Below are positions 1 to 6,953 of a stretch of DNA of 21,641 bases, one piece after another. Source of the stretch: an uncultured Methanomethylovorans sp. Lineage in GTDB: Archaea > Halobacteriota > Methanosarcinia > Methanosarcinales > Methanosarcinaceae. The notes under the pieces are model-generated. The model saw only the letters and a list, made by a program, of their open reading frames with translations. It had not been told where the DNA came from and searched no databases. The translations under genes were made by a program, and so were the position numbers. Position 1 is the stretch's first letter; every line of letters begins with the position of its first letter. The DNA lies in contig CALBTS010000363.1 in assembly GCA_937968035.1 (NCBI GenBank), positions 1 to 21,641 of the forward strand, in the 5' to 3' direction.

Positions 1-41
1 GTATTCGGTGACTGGAGTTCAGACGTGTGCTCTTCCGATCT
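1..41. other. Illumina TruSeq index adapter (assembly artefact)
   Basis: The first 41 bases are the reverse complement of the TruSeq index-side adapter: GTGACTGGAGTTCAGACGTG followed by the universal GCTCTTCCGATCT end, preceded by seven bases of an index (GTATTCG, the complement of CGAATACG minus one base). The same adapter with the same index closes the window. This is synthetic DNA; biological sequence begins at about base 42. Confidence 0.98.
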
Positions 42-328
42 CCTGCTCGATGCTTAGGGTCCACATACCACATGATCTCTGCCAGCATCACCGTATTGGT
101 ATTTAGGTAGTGAGGGACTAAAAGGCCACCAATTACACCTACACTCTCCGTCCCTTTGGTGGCAATCACGATTGTTCCAGATCGAACACCGTTAAGAGCC
201 AGCTCTTTGATAGAGTGAGGGTTGTAAAATTCAGGCTTTTTGAGTTCCTCAAAGATCATCCTACGACCAGCATCTTTTACAATCCAGTCAATATCTTGCA
301 AGTTAGCTAGTCGTACCTTGTATGTCAT
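42..328 (-). CDS. GNAT-family acetyltransferase-like protein at the T7 gp13 position (3'-truncated)
   Basis: A 95-residue open N-terminus beginning MTYKVRLANLQDIDWIVKDA, starting in an ATGA overlap with the stop of the nozzle gene. It runs open into the adapter, so the C-terminus is missing. The visible part has the GNAT layout: an N-terminal RLANLQDIDWI strand and helix, a central GTIVIATKG...VGVIGG beta pair, then AEIMWYVDPKHRAG. That last segment matches the start of motif A (V-x-P-x-x-R-x-x-G), which binds the acetyl-CoA pyrophosphate. Proteins at the gp13 (internal virion) position of some T7-like podoviruses carry this fold. Placement directly after a gp12-like nozzle therefore suggests a virion or host-modifying protein. 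Substrate and catalytic activity cannot be inferred from this half. Confidence 0.75.
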
Positions 329-2619
329 GTTACACCATTAGAGGTCAAAGTGATATTCCATCCGTAGATGTGGCAGTCCTTTCTAGGCTCCGTATTGATA
401 CGAAGTGCAAAAGCTTTACCCACCCCACGAATCTTAGTCTTAGTAGTTAGAATAGAGAATCCAGTATCTATGTCTGAATCTCCATAGAAGAATCGGTTCT
501 TACGGTAGAGCTGTTGTTCTCGACTCCATTTACCAGAACGGCTTAGGTTGGAGAACGACCACATGAATTTGCCAATACAAGAACTTTCTCGTAGGACAGT
601 TTCTGTAGTGCTATTATACAGCTTTTCCGTTTCAGCAAACGCCATAGTCAAATAGGGAACCTGCTTATCCACTGCGAAGTCACCACCAGTGAATGCGTTA
701 GTTTCCATGTAGCCATAAGCATCTGAAGCTGTTCCCGTAAACGCCCAATCTTCAAAATTAACATCATTGTACTCACAGAAGGTTAGTAAGAGGTTTTCTA
801 CATTGTGAACAACAAGGTACTTGACATTGTTATCCAGAGCAATCCGTTCTTTAGTAGAAGCAACCAAAGGATCATCATTTACGTATACAGGTTCTTCACC
901 TACATATACACCATCTTCGATGTACCGTACACTGAAATCTCCAAGCTGGATGCCAGAGAGTACATAAGCATTGTTCAGTTTATGTTTAGCAATCGTGAAA
1001 GGAATCATTGCTTTGAACTTCATGTCAAAGATGATCTCATAAGTAATTGCATTATTGAACAAGATACCTTCTGTGTAAACCCAACGAACCTGTCTACGAG
1101 ACTTATCAACAAAACCTTGACAAGTCTCTTTAGCCGATCCTGAGATGGCAGAGAAGAAGCTGTCGTTAGTGTCTTTGGTGAGGTTGGTCACTTCATACTC
1201 GCCAAACTGATTCTTAGCTACAGAGTAGATACCGTCCCACCCCCAGAAGAATCCATTACCACCGAACTCAACGAATGAACGATTAGGGATACCACCATAC
1301 GTACTGATCTTTTCAACCTTGTAGTTGGTAGCTGCAAATCCATACCCAGAGCCTCCTGTGACGGACCATACACCGTTCTCTGCGATCAAGAACAAACGAT
1401 CACCCATGGAGTACATGGTGTGGATGTTCACCGCTCCAGAGACAGTAATGAATCCACCATCGGTATCAACAATATCTGCTGTATCTCGACTGGTTGGATC
1501 ACCTTCTTGGTAGCATTTAGGAAACTCTCGACGGCTCCGAATAAGCTGTGAAAAGAACACGTAGTTATTGTAGTTTGGACTACGCCCATCTCCACCTAAA
1601 ACCGTACCGTTACATCCCGAGTAAAACAAACGTCCTGCATGAGAAGCCACAGAGGTGGGTCCGCCTGTAGACATGTCCGTCGGAGGAGCAATTCCACCAA
1701 GAAGACCGCCTGTTTGTGGATATTTATTTCTGTGATGAACCCAAGCGTCATATCGAGCACTTCCTCGGCTGAAAGCATCAATTAGGAAAAATCCCTTAGC
1801 TGCTTTTGTATCAGCACCCGTCACACCTTCAAAAGTGCGATAGTTAAATGCTTCGAAGTTTTCCAGGCTATTTTCTGCGATTGGTTTCCGATCCATACCC
1901 ATCCACACAGAATCTGCGTTGCTAGGTGAGTTGGAAGGGGAGAGTTTCTTAGACCCAAGCCACACAGCATCTGTTGGAGCTGGATCACCATAAACCCAAT
2001 CTTTACGAGGGATAGCCCAACCTTGGTTATAGAGGTTGTAGTAGTGTTGCCAGTTCAAGGTCCCTTTGTACAAGGGATCAGATTCATAAAGTGGCTGAAT
2101 TGTTTCCTCTATACCAAAGAGGTCACGAATCTGGATACGGAAGCTGGTTAGTGCAAACGAATCTGAAGTCGGGAGATACTCAATCAACAGAATTTCAGGA
2201 GAGCCCGTTACAATTCCAAGAAAACCTTCTACGGCAGCAAACTGAACGCTGGCACTTTCTGGGATAGGAAGGTTGATGGTAGAGTGGTAGGTGATTGGCG
2301 AGTTAGTGTTAAACAAACGAAGAACACTACCCACCTGAACCACGATGAATTTATTAGCCGAATCACCTGCTGCACCATCCCACAAATAGGAGGTATAAGA
2401 GCTAAGACTGAGGTTTTCACCACGACCGCCAAGATGATTAGTAATTGCACCAACTTCACTGTTCAGGCCTAGACGCCGAGAACGTGTACCATCCCTATGC
2501 AGCTCAAAGTTGGACTCTGCTCGGGTGGTATCCAGTTGGCTGTTTAGTGGATTGAGATCAGTTTGGAGTCCTTTAGAGAACCCCTGAATCTCACTCCTTT
2601 GTAGTTGCTTTACGCCCAC
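325..2619 (-). CDS. Tail nozzle / tail tubular protein B-like (T7 gp12-type) virion protein, 764 aa
   Basis: Large structural protein directly before the GNAT gene and after the gp11-like adaptor, the position of the tail nozzle in T7-like podoviruses. The N-terminus reads IQGFSKGLQTDLNPL, then N-F-E-L-H-R-D-G-T-x-S-R-R-L-G. This resembles the opening of podoviral nozzle and stabilisation proteins, where a 'G-x-x-x-D-x-x-P' stretch precedes 'R-x-G-T-x-x-R-x-G'. The remainder is beta-rich with many Tyr, Phe and Gly residues and no enzymatic motif. The start chosen is GTG (Val of VGVKQLQR), which has a perfect AAGGAGG six bases upstream. An upstream in-frame TTG (2652) has no convincing ribosome site and would add 11 residues. 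The gene overlaps the preceding 66-aa gene by 29 bases and the next by 4. Family assignment leans on synteny as much as sequence. Confidence 0.7.
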   Translation of the reverse strand: MGVKQLQRSEIQGFSKGLQTDLNPLNSQLDTTRAESNFELHRDGTRSRRLGLNSEVGAITNHLGGRGENLSLSSYTSYLWDGAAGDSANKFIVVQVGSVLRLFNTNSPITYHSTINLPIPESASVQFAAVEGFLGIVTGSPEILLIEYLPTSDSFALTSFRIQIRDLFGIEETIQPLYESDPLYKGTLNWQHYYNLYNQGWAIPRKDWVYGDPAPTDAVWLGSKKLSPSNSPSNADSVWMGMDRKPIAENSLENFEAFNYRTFEGVTGADTKAAKGFFLIDAFSRGSARYDAWVHHRNKYPQTGGLLGGIAPPTDMSTGGPTSVASHAGRLFYSGCNGTVLGGDGRSPNYNNYVFFSQLIRSRREFPKCYQEGDPTSRDTADIVDTDGGFITVSGAVNIHTMYSMGDRLFLIAENGVWSVTGGSGYGFAATNYKVEKISTYGGIPNRSFVEFGGNGFFWGWDGIYSVAKNQFGEYEVTNLTKDTNDSFFSAISGSAKETCQGFVDKSRRQVRWVYTEGILFNNAITYEIIFDMKFKAMIPFTIAKHKLNNAYVLSGIQLGDFSVRYIEDGVYVGEEPVYVNDDPLVASTKERIALDNNVKYLVVHNVENLLLTFCEYNDVNFEDWAFTGTASDAYGYMETNAFTGGDFAVDKQVPYLTMAFAETEKLYNSTTETVLRESSCIGKFMWSFSNLSRSGKWSREQQLYRKNRFFYGDSDIDTGFSILTTKTKIRGVGKAFALRINTEPRKDCHIYGWNITLTSNGVT

Positions 2620-2791
2620 TGGTTTCCTCCTTAGCCGCGAGATAGTGGTCAATTAGTTCTCGTACATAGGCAACGGAGGTAAATCGACCCTCCAGAACCG
2701 AAGGAATCTTACCACCACGCCCCTCTGTAGTAACAGAGTAAAGAGTAGGGAACAGCTTATCGTTATTAATCAAATAGCCTTTGTAGCTCAT
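2591..2791 (-). CDS. Small hypothetical protein between adaptor and nozzle, 66 aa
   Basis: Begins MSYKGYLINNDKLFPTLYSV in an ATGA overlap with the stop of the adaptor gene. It ends 29 bases inside the start of the nozzle gene, so the three genes look translationally coupled. The sequence is soluble: a short N-terminal beta-like region (residues 1-35), then a helical, charged C-terminus (VAYVRELIDHYLAAKEE) and a basic tail. An upstream in-frame ATG would add 18 residues inside the adaptor gene, but the overlap start is preferred. It is not recognised as any family. Position suggests a minor tail-assembly or head-closure factor. Confidence 0.7.
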   Translation of the reverse strand: MSYKGYLINNDKLFPTLYSVTTEGRGGKIPSVLEGRFTSVAYVRELIDHYLAAKEETSGRKATTKE

Positions 2792-3537
2792 TTTACAGAT
2801 CGTCTTCCATAGTTGGGATATCGAACGCCCCCAGCCAGTTGCCACTCTTTACGAGCAAGCCACGATTGTTGTCGTCGAGCATCTTGTTCTGCCTTCTCAT
2901 TAGACACTTGCTTTAGTTCCACAAAAGCTACGCTCTTGGCTTCACTGAACAGGGCCTGGAAGGCTTCAATAGGCATGTCAGGTACGAAGTCATCAACCTT
3001 ACGGAAGACTGGGAACATCGTAGCATGCATTTGTGTCTTACTTGCTTGTAGTGCATCATCGACAGATTTGTCGTAAGAGTCACATACAATATATGTATCG
3101 TCGAAAGTCGTCCAATACATCGGAGCCTGATTAGTGGCAATGACGAAAGGAGTACCACCAAAGTCTTGAACAACAACTACATTTTCAGATTCTTGGTTGC
3201 GATTAGAAATCCAACGAAGGAAATCGTCAGGCTCTCGATATTTAACTTCTCGATATTCAATCTTACCGTCCTTAGACGCGTTGTATCGGAAGGTATGAAG
3301 CTCTTTCAAGCTTTCAGGAGCTTTAAGGTGGGTAGGTTTCTCAGGTGTACCAGAATGCTCAAAAGTGAGCAGACGTTTCTGTCCAGACCAGTTACGGCTG
3401 GAAGCCATCGACAAATAGGCATTCTTGATGATCGTAGCAACTTGATCCGCTTCAACAGTGTCATTGATACTGTTTACTTCATCTGAATCGAGAGCAGACA
3501 GAATGTCCTGCACCATCTCCAACAGTGTCTTCTTCAT
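2788..3537 (-). CDS. Tail adaptor / tail tubular protein A-like (T7 gp11-type), 249 aa
   Basis: Begins MKKTLLEMVQDILSALDSDE and continues with an acidic helix-rich N-terminus (VNSINDTVEADQVATIIKNA, then a Trp-containing segment). This is typical of podoviral gp11-like adaptors, which join the portal to the nozzle ring. The start is the ATG preceded by GGAGGG eight bases upstream, in an ATGA overlap with the upstream gene. A longer reading of 257 residues begins at an in-frame alternative and is less likely. The C-terminus is helical and basic (EKAEQDARRQQSWLARKEW). Length is a little above T7 gp11. The neighbour set (capsid upstream, nozzle downstream) fits the role. No catalytic motif is visible. 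Confidence 0.75.
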   Translation of the reverse strand: MKKTLLEMVQDILSALDSDEVNSINDTVEADQVATIIKNAYLSMASSRNWSGQKRLLTFEHSGTPEKPTHLKAPESLKELHTFRYNASKDGKIEYREVKYREPDDFLRWISNRNQESENVVVVQDFGGTPFVIATNQAPMYWTTFDDTYIVCDSYDKSVDDALQASKTQMHATMFPVFRKVDDFVPDMPIEAFQALFSEAKSVAFVELKQVSNEKAEQDARRQQSWLARKEWQLAGGVRYPNYGRRSVK

Positions 3538-4076
3538 GTTGTCACCCTCCAAAGTGCCCACAAACCTGGTTCATCAAGGCGATATCTAATACCAGTCCCG
3601 AGATATACCAATCCGCTGTGCCCAGTAGTTTCAAAAACCGTTGGAGCAGATTCCTTGATAATGTGGTTCTGTGTAAGCTGGATAGGAAGAGTTCCAATAT
3701 CAGTAATTGGATTCAACATTTCAATACTGTACCAATAGTAACCAGGATAGGTTACCAGAACTGCTGACCCATCAGTCACAAAACCTGTAGAGCTGGCAAA
3801 GATAATGCTTGTTATCCAGGTAGGGGTTGTTGGGTGTACTGTTGAAAGTCGGGCATAGATAGGTTGGGTTGTAGTAAAACCACCAGAGCCATCAGTAACC
3901 AGAGTTAGTCCAGGAACAGATGTAGGAAGTGAACCTGACATTTGCCCGATGCCGATACGTTGAAAGTTAGTACTACCCACACCATCAGCTACTGGAACTG
4001 TTCCCGACAGTGCAGTGTCTGCACCTTTTACCTCGTGCCGTTCTTCATCAATAATGTTTCGGTGCTGAATAGGCAT
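3534..4076 (-). CDS. Putative head-fibre/decoration-like virion protein with HEVKGA N-terminus, 180 aa
   Basis: The N-terminus MPIQHRNIIDEERHEVKGAD, followed by ALSGTVPVADG-GSTNFQRI, matches a short motif (H-E-x-K-G-A ... V-x-x-A-D-G-x-G) that I associate with the capsid- or tail-binding ends of small phage fibre and decoration proteins. The rest (residues 45-180) is beta-rich, Thr/Gly/Ser-rich and ends in aromatic strands, as in trimeric virion domains. It follows an intrinsic terminator after the 174-aa capsid-associated gene and ends in an ATGA overlap with the adaptor gene. The leader has GAAAGAAA two bases before the ATG rather than a standard Shine-Dalgarno. Virion location is an inference; no enzymatic signature is seen. 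Confidence 0.6.
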   Translation of the reverse strand: MPIQHRNIIDEERHEVKGADTALSGTVPVADGVGSTNFQRIGIGQMSGSLPTSVPGLTLVTDGSGGFTTTQPIYARLSTVHPTTPTWITSIIFASSTGFVTDGSAVLVTYPGYYWYSIEMLNPITDIGTLPIQLTQNHIIKESAPTVFETTGHSGLVYLGTGIRYRLDEPGLWALWRVTT

Positions 4077-4095
4077 GTTTTCTTTCTACAAATAG

Positions 4096-4133
4096 AAAAA
4101 GGGAGAGGGCTTTCGCCATCCCCCTTCTCTTTA
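4096..4133 (-). terminator. Intrinsic terminator after the capsid gene cluster
   Basis: Read on the minus strand, the bases following the stop of the 174-aa gene form a long stem (GAAGGGGGATGGC against GCCCTCTCCCTT, one mismatch and some G-U pairs) closed by a GAAA tetraloop, followed at once by five T residues. This is a canonical Rho-independent terminator. Its place between capsid and tail genes suggests it is partial and sets a step-down in expression from capsid proteins to the downstream connector genes. Confidence 0.85.
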
Positions 4134-4658
4134 TTACAGGACAAACTGAGGACGATAGCCCGCAGGAGCAGTGCCAACAGCAGCCTTAAACTCGTTATCC
4201 AGACGACGCTTGTAGCGATAAGAGATAACCAGAGTGGCTCGACCATTAGGAACAGTGGAAGTACCTGCAACCACAATACCGACTCGGGAAGCTTGAGTCT
4301 GGCTGGTGCCAGCAACCCAAGTACCTGCCAGCTTAGCAGTCACATCCTTAGTACCCAGCGTAGTCACATCAGCAGCGACCAGGGCGATACCATTAGTAGC
4401 TTCAGCGTTACCTTGACCGATAGTTACAGCGGTAATACCAGTCAGAGCAGTATCCACAGTAATGTATGCCTTCTCAATCACAGCAGTCTTTGGCAGAACA
4501 AACGGAGGGAGGAAGGGAGACTTCAGACCTTCCGTAGTCAGCTCAATGCTAAGCTGGTGGGTGGAATCCTTAGAGTGCTCCACACCAATAGACAGGCCAG
4601 TTTCACGGGAACCGTATTGAGCAGAAGTGCCCAGACCCGTACGGCTTTCATATGCCAT
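4134..4658 (-). CDS. Capsid-associated (decoration-type) protein next to the major capsid gene, 174 aa
   Basis: Starts MAYESRTGLGTSAQYGSRET and is rich in Thr, Ala, Val and Gly. It has repeated beta-type stretches (AVIEKAYITVDTALTGITAV, RATLVISYRYKRR) and ends in a Pro/Tyr tail. Being directly downstream of the major capsid gene and followed by a strong terminator points to a highly expressed head decoration or cement protein. No domain is recognised for certain. The start chosen has GAAAGAAA four bases upstream. An earlier in-frame ATG (4700) lies inside a strongly structured leader and is less likely. Confidence 0.65.
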   Translation of the reverse strand: MAYESRTGLGTSAQYGSRETGLSIGVEHSKDSTHQLSIELTTEGLKSPFLPPFVLPKTAVIEKAYITVDTALTGITAVTIGQGNAEATNGIALVAADVTTLGTKDVTAKLAGTWVAGTSQTQASRVGIVVAGTSTVPNGRATLVISYRYKRRLDNEFKAAVGTAPAGYRPQFVL

Positions 4659-4680
4659 TATATTTCTTTCAATTGTTGTT

Positions 4681-4758
4681 AGAGAGTGGCACGGGGTCAA
4701 ACCATGCTAGTTCTGAGTCGAAAGCTTAGCTTTAAGAACTTGTCAACCATCACTCTCT
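4681..4758 (-). promoter_or_regulatory. Nested stem-loop leader between capsid and 174-aa genes
   Basis: The 107-base gap between the capsid stop and the next start contains three nested complementary pairs. The outer pair is AGAGAGTG (4681-4688) with CACTCTCT (4751-4758), 8 bp. The middle pair is AGTTCT (4709-4714) with AGAACT (4735-4740). The innermost is AAAGCT and AGCTTT around a single base. No T-run follows, so it does not look like a simple terminator. An RNA-processing or translation-control structure is possible. The function is inferred; the pairing is visible. Confidence 0.5.
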
Positions 4759-4765
4759 ATTTTAA

Positions 4766-5707
4766 TTAGTACGTAGTGGCGTTGGTGATGATCACACCCA
4801 GGGTATCCAGACGCTGAATACCGAAGCCATAACGGCAGGTAGTAACGAATTCCTGACGACGCAGGTCCTTGTTACGTTCTTGCTCAATAGAAGGCATACG
4901 ACGCCATGCGTGCATCACAGGCTTGGTATTGTCATCGGCAACCGACATGAACACGTTAGCCACACCATCAGCAACAGTCGTAGTGCCGTTACCGAATGCG
5001 CCACGAGGCAGACGGTTAGAGGTGATGACGTGCCAGCCGTGGATGTTCCACTTGTACTCGTGGTCACGGTCAAAGCCATTCAGCAGCACTTCACGACCGA
5101 AGTCAGTAATGTCAGCTTGCAGAGTAACTTGCTTAGCCAGAGTAGCAGCAGTCAGCGGGTCAACGATAGCGACACGACGACCCAGCGGGACGTTAGCCTT
5201 ATCGAATGCAACCTTCATTGCCAGGAAGTCGGCAATCTGGATGGTGTTAGAAGCACCAGAGCCAATCAGAGTACGGGGGAAGCCGTTAACAGGGTTGGTA
5301 GCACCAGTGATCAGAGGAGCAGCAGCAGCCTTCAGGAAACGAGTTTCATGCACTTCCTTCAGAGCACGAGCCGATTCCATCGAACGAGCAGTCATCAGTT
5401 GACCGATTTGAGCACCATCTTCCTTCAGTTCATCCGTCACGTACCAAGCATCACCAACGTGTTCCTTGATCGTCATTTGGATGGTGCCAGCTTCGATAGG
5501 AGTGTAATCCACTGCCACATCTTCTGCCACGTCCTGCACGGTCACAGAACCAACTGTCTTGATGTTCAGCACAGAGCCAGAACCGAAGTCCGTCACATTA
5601 CGGTAGAACAGCTCAGGGAGCAGACCGTCGTGAAGGTTAGTCAGAATCATTGCCGAGTAAATTTGCTCGTTAATGAATGCTGGGGAATTTGCACGATTTT
5701 GTGCCAT
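4766..5707 (-). CDS. Major capsid protein (HK97-fold type), 313 aa
   Basis: Begins MAQNRANSPAFINEQIYSAM; the early region has the NLHDGLLPELFYRNVTDFGSG pattern seen in phage coat proteins. Residues of about 55-90 (SVTVQDVAEDVAVDYTPIEA) and the C-terminal segment with ITSNRLPRG and ADDNTKPVMHAWRRMPSIEQ follow the E-loop, P-domain and A-domain layout of HK97-type capsids. It lies between scaffold and decoration-like genes, as expected for the main shell subunit. No leader protease domain or cleavage site is evident, so assembly probably depends on the separate scaffold. Its leader carries GAAAGAAA six bases before the ATG instead of a GGAGG box. Fold assignment is from pattern and synteny. Confidence 0.9.
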   Translation of the reverse strand: MAQNRANSPAFINEQIYSAMILTNLHDGLLPELFYRNVTDFGSGSVLNIKTVGSVTVQDVAEDVAVDYTPIEAGTIQMTIKEHVGDAWYVTDELKEDGAQIGQLMTARSMESARALKEVHETRFLKAAAAPLITGATNPVNGFPRTLIGSGASNTIQIADFLAMKVAFDKANVPLGRRVAIVDPLTAATLAKQVTLQADITDFGREVLLNGFDRDHEYKWNIHGWHVITSNRLPRGAFGNGTTTVADGVANVFMSVADDNTKPVMHAWRRMPSIEQERNKDLRRQEFVTTCRYGFGIQRLDTLGVIITNATTY

Positions 5708-5726
5708 TTGTTATTTCTTTCTAGGA

Positions 5727-6542
5727 TTAACGAAAATGCTTGAAGAACACAGAGGGGTTTTGCAGGTCATAAATACCCACCCCATTCTGTTCTTCCAATT
5801 GTTTGAGCAATTGACTGGATCGGTCTACTAGGTCTTGATAGTCACTACCAGTGGCTCCAGGACGCAAAGTAAAGTCATCACGATTGTAGGTGAGTTCACC
5901 TCCTGCTCGTGTAAATCCAGCAGTATTGATAGAGCTGGAGCTGGGTGCTGCGGTTGGCTGTTTATGAACGCCAGCGCCACTTACGGCACCAAACATAGTC
6001 AATACTGCCTTAGGACTCCGACCTGCAAGAACTGCAATGTCATCAATGGAAATCCCAAGCTCAGTTGCCTTACCTTGTAGAACTTCAGTGGCTTTTTCTC
6101 CAAATTGTGCGAGAAGTGCATCACTGACGCTCTTTTGGTTCGACTGGATAAGTTCTTGATTCTTTCGAGAACCAATTTGCTTATCAACAATCTCAGCAAG
6201 TTTACTTTCGTCAAACGTAGGTGCGGGTGTATCTACTGTTTTCTGACGAGAAGTGGCATCGTTAACAATACGTTCCAGTTCCTCCTGGGATTTCAGTTTC
6301 GTTCGCGCTTCCGAAAACTGAGTTTCCAGTGCTTGCTTCTCTGCCTTCAGAGTTGAAATGTATTGTTGTGCATGGGCTAGACCCTTAAGGGCTTCATCCA
6401 CGCTACGATATTTAATCTCACCACTTTCATTACGGATGCCAGAAAGCAGGGTAGCTACTGTATCTTCTTGATTAGTTGGTTGAGGTTGAGCAGGTTGCTC
6501 GATGTTATTACCAGGGGTTGCCTGATCGAAAAGATTGTTCAT
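5727..6542 (-). CDS. Capsid scaffolding protein, 271 aa
   Basis: Immediately upstream of the major capsid gene. The protein is strongly charged and low in aromatics. It has a Gln/Pro-rich disordered N-terminus (residues 8-28), a predicted coiled coil at about 53-97 (heptads in LAHAQQYISTLKAEKQALET), further helices to residue about 190, a Ser/Ala/Pro linker (195-205) and a short aromatic-basic C-terminus ending VFFKHFR. Such a C-terminus is the usual coat-binding element of podoviral scaffolds. Scaffolds chaperone procapsid assembly with the portal and then leave or are degraded. The start lacks a clear Shine-Dalgarno, and a 6-bp hairpin sits in the leader. Confidence 0.88.
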   Translation of the reverse strand: MNNLFDQATPGNNIEQPAQPQPTNQEDTVATLLSGIRNESGEIKYRSVDEALKGLAHAQQYISTLKAEKQALETQFSEARTKLKSQEELERIVNDATSRQKTVDTPAPTFDESKLAEIVDKQIGSRKNQELIQSNQKSVSDALLAQFGEKATEVLQGKATELGISIDDIAVLAGRSPKAVLTMFGAVSGAGVHKQPTAAPSSSSINTAGFTRAGGELTYNRDDFTLRPGATGSDYQDLVDRSSQLLKQLEEQNGVGIYDLQNPSVFFKHFR

Positions 6543-6551
6543 TGTTCAGAG

Positions 6552-6568
6552 TAGAGAGGTTGTCTCTA
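6552..6568 (-). promoter_or_regulatory. Leader stem-loop before the scaffold gene
   Basis: TAGAGA and TCTCTA form a perfect 6-bp stem with a 5-base loop, ten bases before the scaffold start and at the edge of the AT-rich island. No T-run follows on the minus strand, so an RNA-stability or translation role is more likely than termination. Confidence 0.4.
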
Positions 6569-6570
6569 TT

Positions 6571-6710
6571 AAATATATTCTATAGATTATACTTATTAAT
6601 ATATTAACTTTATATCTATATAGTTATTTTTTTCTTTATTTAACTATTTATCTATTTATTAATATATTATATACAAATATAATACTAAAATTTTTAGTGA
6701 TTTGTTAGGA
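6571..6710. repeat. Extremely AT-rich intergenic island
   Basis: Bases 6571-6690 contain only 11 G or C in 120, against roughly half in the flanking genes. The island holds a 14-base direct repeat TTATTAATATATTA (6593-6606 and 6656-6669), the 12-base palindrome TTAATATATTAA (6596-6607) and the palindrome ACTAAAA-A-TTTTAGT on the minus strand next to the 80-aa gene. A minus-strand TATAAT (6591-6586) could act as a -10 element for scaffold and capsid transcription, but no good -35 accompanies it. It shares AATATATTATATA with the other AT island at 20.2 kb. Confidence 0.7.
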
Positions 6711-6953
6711 TTATTCAGAAATAAGTGCTATCATCTCAAAAATAGCCCTTTCGTAACCAACTCCATCAGCTTGAATGAACCCCCAATTTGGGGATTCATA
6801 AGTTGTGTTTTTGATACGCTCTTTGTAAGCAAGCTCACTCTTTTTCTCCAGAAGCTCTACAAGACGTTTTCGTAGTGTAGCGCTACTCTGATATTCAGCA
6901 GTGATTTCTTTTGCTTGTAGGTCATCTAGACCGCTTGTAATTGACTTCTTCAT
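6711..6953 (-). CDS. Small hypothetical protein between portal and scaffold, 80 aa
   Basis: Starts MKKSITSGLDDLQAKEITAE in an ATGA overlap with the portal stop. It is mostly helical and charged in residues 10-50 (RKRLVELLEKKSELAYKERI), followed by a Trp/Phe-containing segment and a hydrophobic C-terminal helix (YERAIFEMIALI). It is not recognised. Small genes at this position in podoviral head clusters are often virion-assembly accessories, but nothing in the sequence establishes that. Confidence 0.75.
   Translation of the reverse strand: MKKSITSGLDDLQAKEITAEYQSSATLRKRLVELLEKKSELAYKERIKNTTYESPNWGFIQADGVGYERAIFEMIALISE

Noticed and set aside
4880..5743. 287-aa plus-strand frame opposite the major capsid gene
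   Set aside because: Shadow of a strongly codon-biased gene; His/Ser/Arg-rich with no domain pattern and no ribosome site.
5835..6356. Cys-rich plus-strand frames opposite the scaffold gene
   Set aside because: Antisense to a clear scaffold gene with the right neighbours; no supporting start signals.
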